The notes: a model not told the origin generated them from the letters alone. Positions 39,601 through 48,856 are shown, counted from the stretch's first letter. The stretch is DNA of 64,000 nucleotides from Thalassotalea sp. LPB0316 (GCF_014898095.1 NZ_CP062946.1:620001-684000); one strand, 5' to 3'. Made by a program: numbers and translations.

Positions 39601-41481
39601 ATGACAAAGGCAACAACACAAGCCATTGATACATACAACGTTGATGAGTGGGGCCAAGGCTACTTTACCATTGCTGATAATGGTCACCTGATCGCCCAAC
39701 CAACGGTTAACGACAAATATCCAGCTATTGATATGGTTGAGTTAGTCGAAGCGATGCAAAACCAAGGGGTTACCTTACCTGTTTTGGTCAGGTTTACTGA
39801 TATTTTACAACATCGCGTGACTAAGTTAGTAAACGCCTTTAAACGGGCAAAAGAAGCTAGAAACTATACTGGTAAATACACCGCTGTTTACCCTATTAAG
39901 GTCAATCAACAACACAGTGTTGTTGAGCACTTGCTCAAAGATAGCAACGGTAAAGTTGGCCTTGAAGCCGGCAGTAAACCAGAACTACTGGCAATTTTAG
40001 GCGTTACGACACAACCGATAAAAATTATCTGTAATGGTTATAAGGATTCAGAATTTTTACGCTTGGCCTGCATTGGCAGCAAAATGGGCCACGATGTTTG
40101 CATCGTGATCGAAAAGATCAGTGAATTAAAAACCTTCCTGCGCGATGCCGACTTTGCTCAGCCATTACCTTCATTAGGTATTCGGATCAAACTGCATTCA
40201 GCAGCGAAAGGCAAATGGCAAAATACCGGCGGAGAAAAAGGTAAGTTCGGTTTAAACGCCAGCCAGTTACTCGATGCCATTGACCTGCTAAAGCAACACA
40301 ATGCTTTAGATTTACTCAACTTAGTGCATTTTCACATTGGCTCTCAAGTGGCCAATATTCGCGATATTTATAATGCGATTAACGAATGTGCTCAACATTA
40401 CGCTCAATTTCACGCGATTGGTGTCAATATTAAAACAGTTGATGTAGGCGGCGGCTTAGGTGTTGATTATGACGGCAGTCAGTCACGCAGCGCTTGTTCA
40501 ATGAACTACTCAGTAGAAGAGTATGCGAAAAATGTGGTTAATGGCTTTGCCGATGTTTGTCAGCAATTAGGCTTACCTCAACCAGATATTATTTCTGAGT
40601 CAGGTCGAGCAATGACCGCGCATCACGCGGTACTCATTACTAACGTAATTGAGTGTGAGCCATCATTAAGCAAACGCTCTCCTGCGCCAATTACTGAAGA
40701 CGCCTCTAAAGAGTTACAGCAATTAGCGACAATTGCCGAGAAAATCAACCGCCGCAATGCAATTGAGCTTTATCACGATGCCAAGCACACCTTTATCGAC
40801 GCACACCAACAATACAGCCACGGCCAGTTGTCTTTGATTGATTGGGCCAATACCGAGCAATGGTATTTCCACTGTTTGGGCAAAATTAAACAGGTGCTTG
40901 ACCCAAGGCAGCGAGCGCATCACGAATTACTTGATCGACTTAACGAAAAACTTGCCGATAAGCTGTTTTGTAACTTTTCATTGTTCCAATCCATGCCGGA
41001 TGCATGGGGTATCGATCAATTATTCCCGATTATGCCGCTATCTGATTTAGATAAGCCGCTTGATCAGCGTGTGATTATTCAAGATATGACCTGTGATTCA
41101 GATGGTCAGATCAAGCAATACGTTGACGGTGGTGGTATTGAAAACAGTTTACCGACGCCACAGTTTAATCCTGAAAAGCCGTATCATATGGCGATGTTTA
41201 TGGTCGGTGCTTATCAAGAAATTTTAGGTGATTTACACAACCTATTTGGCGATACCGACTCGGTGCACGTTGAAGCGACCGAGCAAGGCTTTATCATTAA
41301 AGAGCATATTAAAGGAGAAAGTGCTGCTGATGTGTTGCGCACCGTACATTTTAATAAAAGTGACATGCTAGACAACTATCAAAAGCGATTTAAAAACAGT
41401 AAAGTATCAGAGCACGAGATAACGCTACTGCTTACTGAGTTGAGTGAGAGTATCGACGGCTACACCTACTTCGAAGAATAA
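39601..41481 (+). CDS. speA: Biosynthetic arginine decarboxylase
   Basis: 626 residues, alanine-racemase-fold decarboxylase. The PLP lysine is in YPIKVNQQ (about residue 100) and HFHIGSQV and GGGLGVDYDGS line the cofactor site. It makes agmatine from arginine for polyamine synthesis. No export signal, unlike the longer N-terminus of E. coli SpeA. The next gene starts 13 bases after the stop. Confidence 0.95.
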   Translation: MTKATTQAIDTYNVDEWGQGYFTIADNGHLIAQPTVNDKYPAIDMVELVEAMQNQGVTLPVLVRFTDILQHRVTKLVNAFKRAKEARNYTGKYTAVYPIKVNQQHSVVEHLLKDSNGKVGLEAGSKPELLAILGVTTQPIKIICNGYKDSEFLRLACIGSKMGHDVCIVIEKISELKTFLRDADFAQPLPSLGIRIKLHSAAKGKWQNTGGEKGKFGLNASQLLDAIDLLKQHNALDLLNLVHFHIGSQVANIRDIYNAINECAQHYAQFHAIGVNIKTVDVGGGLGVDYDGSQSRSACSMNYSVEEYAKNVVNGFADVCQQLGLPQPDIISESGRAMTAHHAVLITNVIECEPSLSKRSPAPITEDASKELQQLATIAEKINRRNAIELYHDAKHTFIDAHQQYSHGQLSLIDWANTEQWYFHCLGKIKQVLDPRQRAHHELLDRLNEKLADKLFCNFSLFQSMPDAWGIDQLFPIMPLSDLDKPLDQRVIIQDMTCDSDGQIKQYVDGGGIENSLPTPQFNPEKPYHMAMFMVGAYQEILGDLHNLFGDTDSVHVEATEQGFIIKEHIKGESAADVLRTVHFNKSDMLDNYQKRFKNSKVSEHEITLLLTELSESIDGYTYFEE

Positions 41482-41494
41482 AAAAGAGAGAATT

Positions 41495-42394
41495 ATGTTA
41501 CGTTTTTTGCCAGCAGTACTCATTGGCTGCTTGTCATTCTTGCTTTACGTTGTTAATACCCTGTTTTGGTTTGTGCCTATTTTTATTGGCTCAATCTTCA
41601 AGTTACTGATCCCACTAAAACCGTGGCAAAAGCTCATGAGTTATTTACTCGATGCCATGGCAAATAGCTGGGTTGCCGTGAACACTTTGAATCAAAAATT
41701 ATTTATTGGTACCAAAATCGATGTTCAAGGCTTGAGTAACTTAAAGCTTAACGATTGGTATTTGGTGATCAGTAACCACCAGAGTTGGGTTGATATTTTG
41801 GTGCTGCAACGCATCATGTTAGGACAAATTCCATTTTTAAAATTCTTCTTAAAAAAAGAGCTTATTTACGTACCGGTCATTGGTATTGCGTGGTGGGCAT
41901 TAGATTTCCCATTTATGAAACGCTACAGCCAAGCGTTTTTAAAACGCAACCCTCACCTCATCGGCTCTGATATCAAAACAACCCGTAAAGCCTGCGAAAA
42001 GTTTAAGCACAAGCCAGTGAGTATCATGAACTTTATTGAAGGAACGCGTTTTACCCAAGCTAAACACGATAAACAGAACTCGCCTTTTGAACACCTGTTA
42101 CGGCCTAAGGCAGGCGGTATCGCTTACGTTTTAGATGCCATGGGCAAACATTTAACCAAAGTCGTTAATGTCACCATTTATTACCCAAAAGGTATCCCAA
42201 GTTTTTGGCAGTTTATTTCAGGTCAAGTTCACAGTATTAAAGTAAAAGTTGATACCTTTGATATTAACGAAAAAATGTCAGGTGACTACTTTAATGACAA
42301 AGCCTTTAAACAATCTTTCCAACAATGGTTAAACCAATTGTGGTTAGAAAAAGATCAAGAACTCAAGCTATTGGCGCAACAAACAAAAAGTTAA
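41495..42394 (+). CDS. YihG-like 1-acylglycerol-phosphate acyltransferase
   Basis: 299 residues from the ATG at 41495 (AGAGAG upstream). An N-terminal membrane segment (about 5-40), the acyltransferase box NHQSWVD (HX4D), a second box FIEGTRFTQAK, and the long stretch WALDFPFMKRYS match E. coli YihG closely. The family acylates lysophosphatidate and shapes membrane lipid composition. It is close downstream of speA, probably by read-through, and is followed by a mechanosensitive channel, which also acts at the membrane. Confidence 0.88.
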   Translation: MLRFLPAVLIGCLSFLLYVVNTLFWFVPIFIGSIFKLLIPLKPWQKLMSYLLDAMANSWVAVNTLNQKLFIGTKIDVQGLSNLKLNDWYLVISNHQSWVDILVLQRIMLGQIPFLKFFLKKELIYVPVIGIAWWALDFPFMKRYSQAFLKRNPHLIGSDIKTTRKACEKFKHKPVSIMNFIEGTRFTQAKHDKQNSPFEHLLRPKAGGIAYVLDAMGKHLTKVVNVTIYYPKGIPSFWQFISGQVHSIKVKVDTFDINEKMSGDYFNDKAFKQSFQQWLNQLWLEKDQELKLLAQQTKS

Positions 42395-42417
42395 TAGTGC
42401 CGTAAGGAGCAAGCATA

Positions 42418-43656
42418 ATGGAGACATGGTTAAACTTTTTGTCGTCAAATGGCGCAAGCCCCGAAATGGTAGGCTGGGTTGAACATCTGTCAGGCCTACT
42501 TGTTGTTCTAACCTTGGCTATTATTGCTCGCTATGTGGCGAAGTATCCAATTAAGTCTGTTATTAAACAGGCGGTTAGCAAATCTCGCAACACCTATGAC
42601 GATTTACTTGACCAAGAAAAGGTTTTAGATAGGCTTACCGCTATCGTCCCTAGTGTTGTGATTATTTTGAGCGCGCCGCTAGTCTTACAGCAAGAGCATT
42701 CGATCACACACATTGTTGTGACATTTGCTAAATGTATGATCAGTTTTCAGGTTGCTAAAACCATAAGCGCCCTGTTAAATGTGATTAATCGAACCTATGA
42801 ATCAGTTGCCCAAGAGCGTTATATTCCGCTCAACCCTATCATTCAAGTGCTCAAACTTACCTTATATTTAATCGCACTTATTTTAGCTGTCTCTTTTGTT
42901 GTTGACCGCTCGCCACTGTACTTACTCAGTGGCTTAGGGGCAATAGCAGCCGCTTTAATGTTAGTGTTTCAAGATACAATAAAGGGGTTTGCTGCCAGTA
43001 TGCAAATCTCGGCTAATAAAATGGTCACCATTGGTGATTGGGTCGAGCTGCCAAAATATGGCGCTGATGGTGATGTTCTCGAGATCGGCTTAACCACAGT
43101 TAAAATACAAAACTTTGATAAAACCATTGTTACTGTGCCGACTTATGCGCTCACTTCAGACTCGTTTAAGAACTGGCACGGCATGAAAATTTCAGGTGGT
43201 CGAAGAATCAAACGTACGATTGCCATCGACACCAATAGCATTCGCTTTTATCAAGCAGACGATCTAGAGCAGTTAAAACACTTAACCTTGTTAAAGCCAT
43301 ATATCGAAGAAAAGCTTGCTCACATCAACGCAGAAAGTGCCGAAAAAAATCTCGCAGAAAACGATATCAATGCACGACAACTCACCAATATAGGTACTTT
43401 TCGCGCCTATATTACGCTGTATTTAAAACAGCACGACCAAGTTAATCACTCGATGACCTGCATGGTGAGGCAATTACCCGCTGAAGCGAAAGGTATTCCA
43501 CTAGAGCTATATTTTTTCAGTAAAGACAAGCGCTGGATTAGTTATGAAGGCATTCAATCTGATATTTTTGATCACTTATACGCCATCGCCCCAATTTTTG
43601 ATTTGCGTATTTTCCAATTGCCCAGTGGCTATGATTGGCAGCAGGCTAGGCGCTAA
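42418..43656 (+). CDS. YbdG-type (MscM) small-conductance mechanosensitive channel
   Basis: 412 residues, collinear with E. coli YbdG (415): about five transmembrane segments, then the pore-lining TM3 region (LLSGLGAIAAALMLVFQDTIKGF) and the MscS beta domain (GDWVELPKYGADGDVLEIGL). The C-terminal GTFRAYITLYLKQH and ESIQADIFDH-like segments also match. It opens under hypo-osmotic shock. Gap to the acyltransferase is 23 bases; a small hairpin (GGCGCTAA/TTAGCGCC) spans the stop. Confidence 0.9.
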   Translation: METWLNFLSSNGASPEMVGWVEHLSGLLVVLTLAIIARYVAKYPIKSVIKQAVSKSRNTYDDLLDQEKVLDRLTAIVPSVVIILSAPLVLQQEHSITHIVVTFAKCMISFQVAKTISALLNVINRTYESVAQERYIPLNPIIQVLKLTLYLIALILAVSFVVDRSPLYLLSGLGAIAAALMLVFQDTIKGFAASMQISANKMVTIGDWVELPKYGADGDVLEIGLTTVKIQNFDKTIVTVPTYALTSDSFKNWHGMKISGGRRIKRTIAIDTNSIRFYQADDLEQLKHLTLLKPYIEEKLAHINAESAEKNLAENDINARQLTNIGTFRAYITLYLKQHDQVNHSMTCMVRQLPAEAKGIPLELYFFSKDKRWISYEGIQSDIFDHLYAIAPIFDLRIFQLPSGYDWQQARR

Positions 43657-43686
43657 ATTAGCGCCATTAAGAGGCCAAACTAACCA

Positions 43687-44544
43687 TTAGATAGGTCGAA
43701 TAACACCTTCTTGCACTGTCGAAGCAACCAATTCACCTTGTTGGTTAAAGATTTTTCCTCGAACAAAGCCTCGGCCGTTACTTGCTGACGGGCTTTCCAT
43801 TGAATACAACAACCAATCATCAAACCTAAACGGGCGGTGAAACCACATCGCGTGATCTATAGTGGCAATTTGAATATTGCCATGCCAATGCGAGGCGCTA
43901 TGCGGATAAAGAGAGGTCGGCAAAAAGTGATAGTCAGAGGTATACGCCAACATATACATATGGGTTCTTAAGTCGTCTGGTAATGAACCATTAGTTTTGA
44001 TCCACATGTCACAGGCAGGCGCCATTTTTTCAGGTTTTACCCAGTTGTAAATTTGTACCGGTCTAATTTCTATCGGCTTTTCTGCTAAAAACTTGGCTTT
44101 CACTGGATCTGGGAAAAAGGACTGGTTTGCCGCAATGAAATCCTGAAAAGAGGCGATACCATGTGGCCCTTCTACCTTTGGCATGGCATCTTGATGGTCA
44201 AAGCCTTCAGAAAATGGTTGGAAAGACGCTGTCATATAGAATATCGCCTTGCCATTTTGGATCGCCTTAACACGACGTGTCGATACCGTTCTGCCATCGC
44301 GAATGGTTTCTACGTCATAAATCACTGGCTTTTTGGCGTCACCTGGTAATAAAAAGTAAGAGTGTAATGAGTGCACCATACGATCGGCATCAACGGTATT
44401 TTGGGCCGCAGATAGCGCTTGCCCCATAACTTGGCCACCAAATAACGCTTTAAAACCTAAGTCTTGGCTTTGGCCTCGAAAGAGGCCGTCTTCAATTTTC
44501 TCTAGCGATAATAGGTCGAGTAAATTTGTTAGTACTTGGCTCAT
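43687..44544 (-). CDS. tesB: Acyl-CoA thioesterase II
   Basis: 285 residues from the ATG at 44544, matching the E. coli start MSQALKNLL. Double hot-dog fold with the conserved ends RGQSQDLGFKALFGGQVMGQAL and HAMWFHRPFRFDDWLLY; the catalytic Asp-Thr-Gln triad region (DGRTVSTRRVKAIQNGK; DHAMWFH) is present. It hydrolyses medium- and long-chain acyl-CoAs. Convergent with the mechanosensitive channel gene. Confidence 0.96.
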   Translation of the reverse strand: MSQVLTNLLDLLSLEKIEDGLFRGQSQDLGFKALFGGQVMGQALSAAQNTVDADRMVHSLHSYFLLPGDAKKPVIYDVETIRDGRTVSTRRVKAIQNGKAIFYMTASFQPFSEGFDHQDAMPKVEGPHGIASFQDFIAANQSFFPDPVKAKFLAEKPIEIRPVQIYNWVKPEKMAPACDMWIKTNGSLPDDLRTHMYMLAYTSDYHFLPTSLYPHSASHWHGNIQIATIDHAMWFHRPFRFDDWLLYSMESPSASNGRGFVRGKIFNQQGELVASTVQEGVIRPI

Positions 44545-44766
44545 AAACACTCTGTGAAATTATTTTTAAAAATCTGTGGTCTAGTATAACAACAGCATAC
44601 GTATTGATACTAACAGTATGTCTGACTTACTGGTCGTATTTGTTCAATCTTTTTGGTTTTTTTTCAATCTGATTGTTGAATAAGCAGACAAACTAGTTTA
44701 TGTTGAACTCACTTATGGTTAAAGAAGTAACTTACTCATAAGATTACTAAATATTTGAGGTAAGCA

Positions 44767-45021
44767 ATGCAAGCGTTACGTGAAAGAGAAGTTTTGTTAG
44801 AGAGGCGCCAATATTGCCCGGAACAATCTGCTCTGTGGGACAAGTTAACTCTAGCTCAAAAATTTGCTGCGAGCAGCTTAACGCAATTTGGCTATGATTT
44901 AACATTCATAAGAAACAGCAATAGAGGAAGCGTCGCTGTTTTGCTTTGCAACGGAAATGCCGCAACGATTTCAGATGATGGCGAAATCAATACCGCGCCA
45001 GATATTCAAATCAGATTTTAA
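44767..45021 (+). CDS. Small conserved hypothetical protein
   Basis: 84 residues, not recognised. GAGG precedes the ATG and a strong terminator begins at the stop, so it is a real single-gene unit. The N-terminal half is charged and helical (REREVLLERRQ, WDKLTLAQKFAAS); the second half looks like beta strands (LTFIRN, SVAVLLCNGNAATI). No signal peptide or membrane segment. Probably a small cytosolic protein of Alteromonadales. Confidence 0.72.
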   Translation: MQALREREVLLERRQYCPEQSALWDKLTLAQKFAASSLTQFGYDLTFIRNSNRGSVAVLLCNGNAATISDDGEINTAPDIQIRF

Positions 45022-45046
45022 AAAAGCGCTCATTGGGCGCTTTTTT
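45020..45046 (+). terminator. Intrinsic terminator of the small hypothetical gene
   Basis: Ten-base stem AAAAAAGCGC / GCGCTTTTTT with a 7-nt loop, overlapping the stop codon of the 84-residue gene, ending in T6. Confidence 0.88.
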
Positions 45047-45150
45047 CTTGCCTAACATTCACAGCTGTCGTGAGTTAACAAATTAGCTAATTTAGCCATA
45101 ATCACATTTTATCTATGGATTAGCTTGCTCAATAATACGTTTTTGTAGCT

Positions 45151-45969
45151 TTAATGATCGGTGTATATAGTGCTTAAAGAATCAGACAAGCCAAATTTCC
45201 ACTCCCCGTCCTGATTCACTAGAGTTTCATCATTGTTAGATAAAACAGTCAGCTCACCTCCTACACTGACAAAATAAGTTATCGTGCCATTCACAAACTC
45301 AAAACCTTTAACTTTACAACCCTCGTTTTTTTCACAAGATAACTTCTTTTCACCAATTAATACTAGCGAATTTCCAGATTTTAAGCTTTGACCAAAGTAA
45401 CGAACCTTATCGCACTGTACTCCTTTTTTTGGACAATATGGAGCAATGGCAACGTAGAATCCAGCAGTGAGTAATAATGAGGACGGCTCTATCACAAGTT
45501 TAGCCCGTGATACTTGTTCGGGGCTTGCTTTAGGAGACATTGAGGGATTTGGAAAGCGTTTTGTTCCATTGTACTCTAGGTTGACGGCTCCAACACCACC
45601 AGTATTGACAATAAGATCTCTCCAACCATTTGTTGAAGTGTTTTTCACATAGATTGGCGGGCTTGTTATGGTGCCACGAGATAACAATGAAAAGCCCGAT
45701 AGTTCACCTTTAAAAACAGCAAATGAACAGCCGCCAGTACCGCAATAATTTCGATCAACAATAGATACCAAAGCGTCTATGTAACCGTCATTGTTTAAAT
45801 CTTCAAACCCAATTTCAACTCTTGGCAATGGTTCTGCTTTATCCAAGCTAAACGCTTCTCGAATAGAAAAGGAAAGTTCATGTATCAGATTTTCGTCAGC
45901 TTGAAGAGGTATTAGAGATTGGCAAATGATTATGAGCGTTAGCGTTATTTTTGTGATTGTTTTTATCAT
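45151..45969 (-). CDS. Hypothetical exported protein with a Ca-binding-like repeat
   Basis: 272 residues from the ATG at 45969 (GGAC upstream). A signal peptide is clear (hydrophobic 8-21, cut near LQA). The mature part opens with FEDLNNDGYIDALVSIVD, a D-x-N-x-D-G loop like those of VCBS/FG-GAP or dockerin calcium sites, followed by YCGTGGCSFAVF with two cysteines; four more cysteines near the C-terminus (CPKKGVQC, CEKNEGC) suggest disulfides. Codon use and AT content look less like the core genes around it. Function unknown; likely periplasmic. Confidence 0.68.
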   Translation of the reverse strand: MIKTITKITLTLIIICQSLIPLQADENLIHELSFSIREAFSLDKAEPLPRVEIGFEDLNNDGYIDALVSIVDRNYCGTGGCSFAVFKGELSGFSLLSRGTITSPPIYVKNTSTNGWRDLIVNTGGVGAVNLEYNGTKRFPNPSMSPKASPEQVSRAKLVIEPSSLLLTAGFYVAIAPYCPKKGVQCDKVRYFGQSLKSGNSLVLIGEKKLSCEKNEGCKVKGFEFVNGTITYFVSVGGELTVLSNNDETLVNQDGEWKFGLSDSLSTIYTDH

Positions 45970-46022
45970 GACAAGTCCAGTTTGAACCATTATTAATGGT
46001 GTTATGTGGAGTCAACGTTATA

Positions 46023-46052
46023 CGGGGTCAATGGTAACAAACCCTGACCCCG
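46023..46052. repeat. CGGGGTCA...TGACCCCG inverted repeat
   Basis: An 8-bp perfect inverted repeat with a 14-base centre (ATGGTAACAAACCC-like) lies between two hypothetical genes on the minus strand. Related by its ends to the palindrome at 21899-21925. No T run. REP-like element is the best guess. Confidence 0.5.
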
Positions 46053-46077
46053 AGCTTACTGCAAAACGATTGTCTAG

Positions 46078-46596
46078 CTAAGCTATTTCCTTAGTTTTTT
46101 GGTTTTGCATTTGTTTTGTTTGGATTTCAAGCTGCAGCTCAATAAAGCTGATAAAAACACATAAATCTTTACTCGCCCACATTTGTCGAATCTTTGCATC
46201 ACTCTCGCGAACGTGTTCGTCTATATCAGAAAAATAGCGCTTACCCGTATCACCTAAAAACTTGCTATACAGTTGGCTAACCGTTTGCTCGCCCTTTAAT
46301 AGTTCGCGATAGACATTAGAATATTGACTAAGTAAATACGAGATCACCAATAACTCATGCTTCATTTTTTCGTCATCGCTCACTTTATCTTGCAATTGAC
46401 TCAGCCTTCTTTTGAGCATGTCTTGATGACGTGTTCCAGCTAGTACCATCGAATTAGCAATCGATAGGTTTTCTTGTTTAGTCATTTTTGCTTCGCGCTT
46501 GTAGGCGCTTATTTCCTTTTTGAAATGCTCTGCGCGATAAAATAAATAAATGCTAATCAAAAATAAAATAGCGGTAATACCTATGATCAGAAACAT
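46078..46596 (-). CDS. Hypothetical membrane-anchored coiled-coil protein
   Basis: 172 residues, not recognised. One N-terminal transmembrane segment (about 2-20), then a highly charged helical region with heptad character (FKKEISAYKREAKMTKQEN; MLKRRLSQLQDKVSDDEKMKHEL) and an acidic/basic C-terminal half. It probably hangs from the inner membrane into the cytoplasm. It starts 15 bases after the TPR/GGDEF-like gene and is probably co-transcribed, so a joint function is likely. Confidence 0.68.
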   Translation of the reverse strand: MFLIIGITAILFLISIYLFYRAEHFKKEISAYKREAKMTKQENLSIANSMVLAGTRHQDMLKRRLSQLQDKVSDDEKMKHELLVISYLLSQYSNVYRELLKGEQTVSQLYSKFLGDTGKRYFSDIDEHVRESDAKIRQMWASKDLCVFISFIELQLEIQTKQMQNQKTKEIA

Positions 46597-46611
46597 GATT
46601 TTCCTTTGACG

Positions 46612-48513
46612 TTAAGTTTTTAATTGTTCTTGTTCTTTGATTGAATCGGTTAGTCGCGATAAAAAGATATATGGCTCGATATCTTGCACCGTTGGTGAAT
46701 CGACCGCGTAGTTAAAATAGACCACAAAATCGCCTAGATTAGCAAAAAATCGCACGCGTAACGCTTCGGTTAACGCTTTAATTTTTACTTGTACATCATC
46801 GAGTGTTTGATGTGGAAATATTAACAAATATTCACTGTTATTGAGTTCACCAGCCAAATCAAACTCATCAATATATTCATTTACCACAGTGGCAATCGAT
46901 CGCTTTGCCTCATCTAAGCCTTTGCGATTCGTTCGAAACAATAAGTCATTCCAATTTGTCACTTTAATATACGCGACACAAATTGGATACTCATAACGAC
47001 GGGCTTTTTTAAACGCTAATTGGTACATCTGCTTGGTTTTTGTACTACTGGCTAATATATCAACTGGCGACTCGTGTTCTTTATAAGCTTGTGAGTGTTT
47101 ATCCCGCCTGCGCATCAATAATAACAATACGAGTAAAGCCACCAGCAAGACATTAAATACTGACAAACTAAAAATAAGTTGATTTTTCTTCTGATAGCGC
47201 AGGTTATACTCTGCTTCTAACTTCGTCTTATCAGCTATGTCTAGGGCTATTTGCCTTGCTTGCTGTTGAGGTACATGGGGAGAAACCTTAGTGAAGCGAT
47301 ATTGATTCAATGACGCAATGTGTTTTTCCGATGCCTCTAAGTATTTCTGCTGGTACTGCCACGCTAGTTGATATTTCGCCTCATTCGCATACATCTGGCT
47401 AAGTAATTGATATAGTTCTATTTGATCCGACGTTAGCTCCATATTTTTCGATAGGCTTTCGGCGCGTAATAACAAGGATTTTACGTAATCATCTTCGGAT
47501 AGTTCAAAAGACACTTTCGCCAAATTGATCAGTGCGGTTAAATACGGCTTAGTCAAATTTTGACCATTAAAAATGCTCTCAGCACGTTGTAAACGCTGTT
47601 GAGCATCAATCATACTACCTTGATCAAATAGTACCAGCCCTAGCCCCAACTCTGCGTAAGCTAAACGAATGGGTGCTTCGACTTTTTCAGCCTCTACCCG
47701 AGCTTCCCAATAAGCATTATAGGCATCGTCTAGACGCCCCATCTTCCAATAGGCTGAAGCCAACGAGTAATATGTGTTACCTAGGCGCTTAAGCTGTTTG
47801 AGTTCAAATCGCAGCTTCAATACCTTTAAATGTATGCTAACTGCCGTGTCATAATCTTCGAGATAATGATAGGCAACAGCGAGAATTTCTAACAACTCAA
47901 TTTGTTGTGAGTAACTGCGAAAACGAAGGGTAATACGGTTAATCAGTTCGAGCTCAGCAACTGCCTCTTCATACTGTGAAGTTAAGGCAAAATAGACCGC
48001 TCTATAACCATGAGCTTTTAGTCGGCTTTTGATATCTTCTTCAGTGGCTAAATTAAGAACTTCATCGGCTTTCGTTTTAACTTTTTCAAATTGACCTTGG
48101 CTGTAGTTAGCTAGCGCCACTTTCAACAACAGCTCTAACTGAGTTTTTCGATCCAGTGAAATGACCTTTAAACCGTCGAGAGAAAACTGCCGCGCTTGCT
48201 CCATGTCGCCTTTACTTATCGCAACATCAGCAAGCAACACATAGGTTTTAGCGATAGTATCACCGTGATATAAACGGCGCGAGCGGATCACCTTTTGGGC
48301 GAGCGCCACCACTTTATCTGTGGCTAAGTAGTCGCTTCCTTTTTCGTAATAGGCGTCGATAAGCTCGGTATTTTGGGCAACACTTTTTTCTTCACTCGAC
48401 TGTGCTAACACGAACTGAGCACAACAGAGCAAGATCAGGCCTATAAGCCCCTTTGTCCAACCTACCACTAATATTTGCCCCTTTGACACTGCGTTCAAGA
48501 TGAATATAACCAT
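46612..48513 (-). CDS. TPR sensor with degenerate GGDEF-like domain
   Basis: 633 residues. Signal-like hydrophobic segment (about 22-38), then tetratricopeptide repeats from about 50 to 410 (for example YKEGSDYLATDKVV, LGNTYYSLASAYWKMGRLDDAY), one transmembrane helix (about 445-467) and a cytosolic C-terminal domain. Its fold suggests GGDEF, but the active-site position reads ELNNSEYLLIFP (about 556-567) in place of GGDEF, so cyclase activity is unlikely. The TPR part would be periplasmic. This layout resembles TPR-GGDEF receptors of Alteromonadales. It faces away from the riboswitch at 48606. Confidence 0.78.
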   Translation of the reverse strand: MVIFILNAVSKGQILVVGWTKGLIGLILLCCAQFVLAQSSEEKSVAQNTELIDAYYEKGSDYLATDKVVALAQKVIRSRRLYHGDTIAKTYVLLADVAISKGDMEQARQFSLDGLKVISLDRKTQLELLLKVALANYSQGQFEKVKTKADEVLNLATEEDIKSRLKAHGYRAVYFALTSQYEEAVAELELINRITLRFRSYSQQIELLEILAVAYHYLEDYDTAVSIHLKVLKLRFELKQLKRLGNTYYSLASAYWKMGRLDDAYNAYWEARVEAEKVEAPIRLAYAELGLGLVLFDQGSMIDAQQRLQRAESIFNGQNLTKPYLTALINLAKVSFELSEDDYVKSLLLRAESLSKNMELTSDQIELYQLLSQMYANEAKYQLAWQYQQKYLEASEKHIASLNQYRFTKVSPHVPQQQARQIALDIADKTKLEAEYNLRYQKKNQLIFSLSVFNVLLVALLVLLLLMRRRDKHSQAYKEHESPVDILASSTKTKQMYQLAFKKARRYEYPICVAYIKVTNWNDLLFRTNRKGLDEAKRSIATVVNEYIDEFDLAGELNNSEYLLIFPHQTLDDVQVKIKALTEALRVRFFANLGDFVVYFNYAVDSPTVQDIEPYIFLSRLTDSIKEQEQLKT

Positions 48514-48558
48514 TTTCTCAACTTTAACACAGCCACTAAAATTAAAGCTAGCGCTCTA

Positions 48559-48586
48559 TTTACTTTAGCTTTTGATTCACTATAAT
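48559..48586 (+). promoter_or_regulatory. Strong promoter of the orphan c-di-GMP riboswitch
   Basis: TTTACT (48559-48564) and a perfect TATAAT (48581-48586) with a 16-base spacer. Transcription would start near 48593, about 13 bases before the riboswitch aptamer. The promoter points opposite to both flanking genes. Confidence 0.65.
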
Positions 48587-48605
48587 GGCGGTTGAGTACT
48601 GTTAC

Positions 48606-48690
48606 TCGAAAAGGCAAATTTGGTGAAAGCCAAAGACGCAAAGTTACCGGTCTACGGGCATAGCCTAAGACAGCGGGACTACCGAACTTG
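48606..48690 (+). ncRNA. Cyclic di-GMP-I (GEMM-I) riboswitch aptamer
   Basis: The class I c-di-GMP aptamer is recognisable by eye: GGCAAA, P2 stem TTTGG / CCAAA closed by a GAAA tetraloop (48619-48635), then the invariant GACGCAAAG (48635-48643), an ACCGGTCTAC region, a P3 stem (GGGC-ATA-GCCT), and the receptor end AGCGGGACTACCG. It sits on the plus strand between two minus-strand genes, so it controls neither of them directly. A weak hairpin (CTTATC / GATAGG around a T6 run, about 48703-48720) just downstream may be the expression platform. Confidence 0.88.
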
Positions 48691-48724
48691 ATACAGTGGG
48701 GGCTTATCTTTTTTGATAGGACTA

Positions 48725-48856
48725 ATGTTTCCGGTACTTTGCAGCTTGCTTTTCGCTTCTTCTCGTCAATATCTGACGATATTCATCCCAAAAACCAAAC
48801 ATAGTAATGCAGTTACTGTAGGCACTTTGCCATGCAAAGCACCCACAATGACTTAA
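48725..48856 (+). CDS. Possible small protein downstream of the c-di-GMP riboswitch
   Basis: A 43-codon frame, ATG at 48725, TAA at 48854. It begins MFPVLCSLLFASSRQYLTIF and is hydrophobic near its start. No clear Shine-Dalgarno (GATAGGACTA is nearest). It is the only frame directly behind the riboswitch; its stop is three bases before the end of the convergent DUF885 gene. It could be a real riboswitch-controlled small protein, or by chance within a regulatory RNA. Low confidence. Confidence 0.3.
   Translation: MFPVLCSLLFASSRQYLTIFIPKTKHSNAVTVGTLPCKAPTMT

Noticed and set aside
43649..43665. GGCGCTAA/TTAGCGCC hairpin at the stop of the mechanosensitive channel gene as a terminator
   Set aside because: Almost no loop and no T run; it may only be a chance palindrome at the stop.
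45990..46060. Integron attC site near the exported hypothetical gene
   Set aside because: GTTATAC-like strings occur, but the paired R/L boxes of an attC site could not be laid out and there are no cassette-like neighbours.
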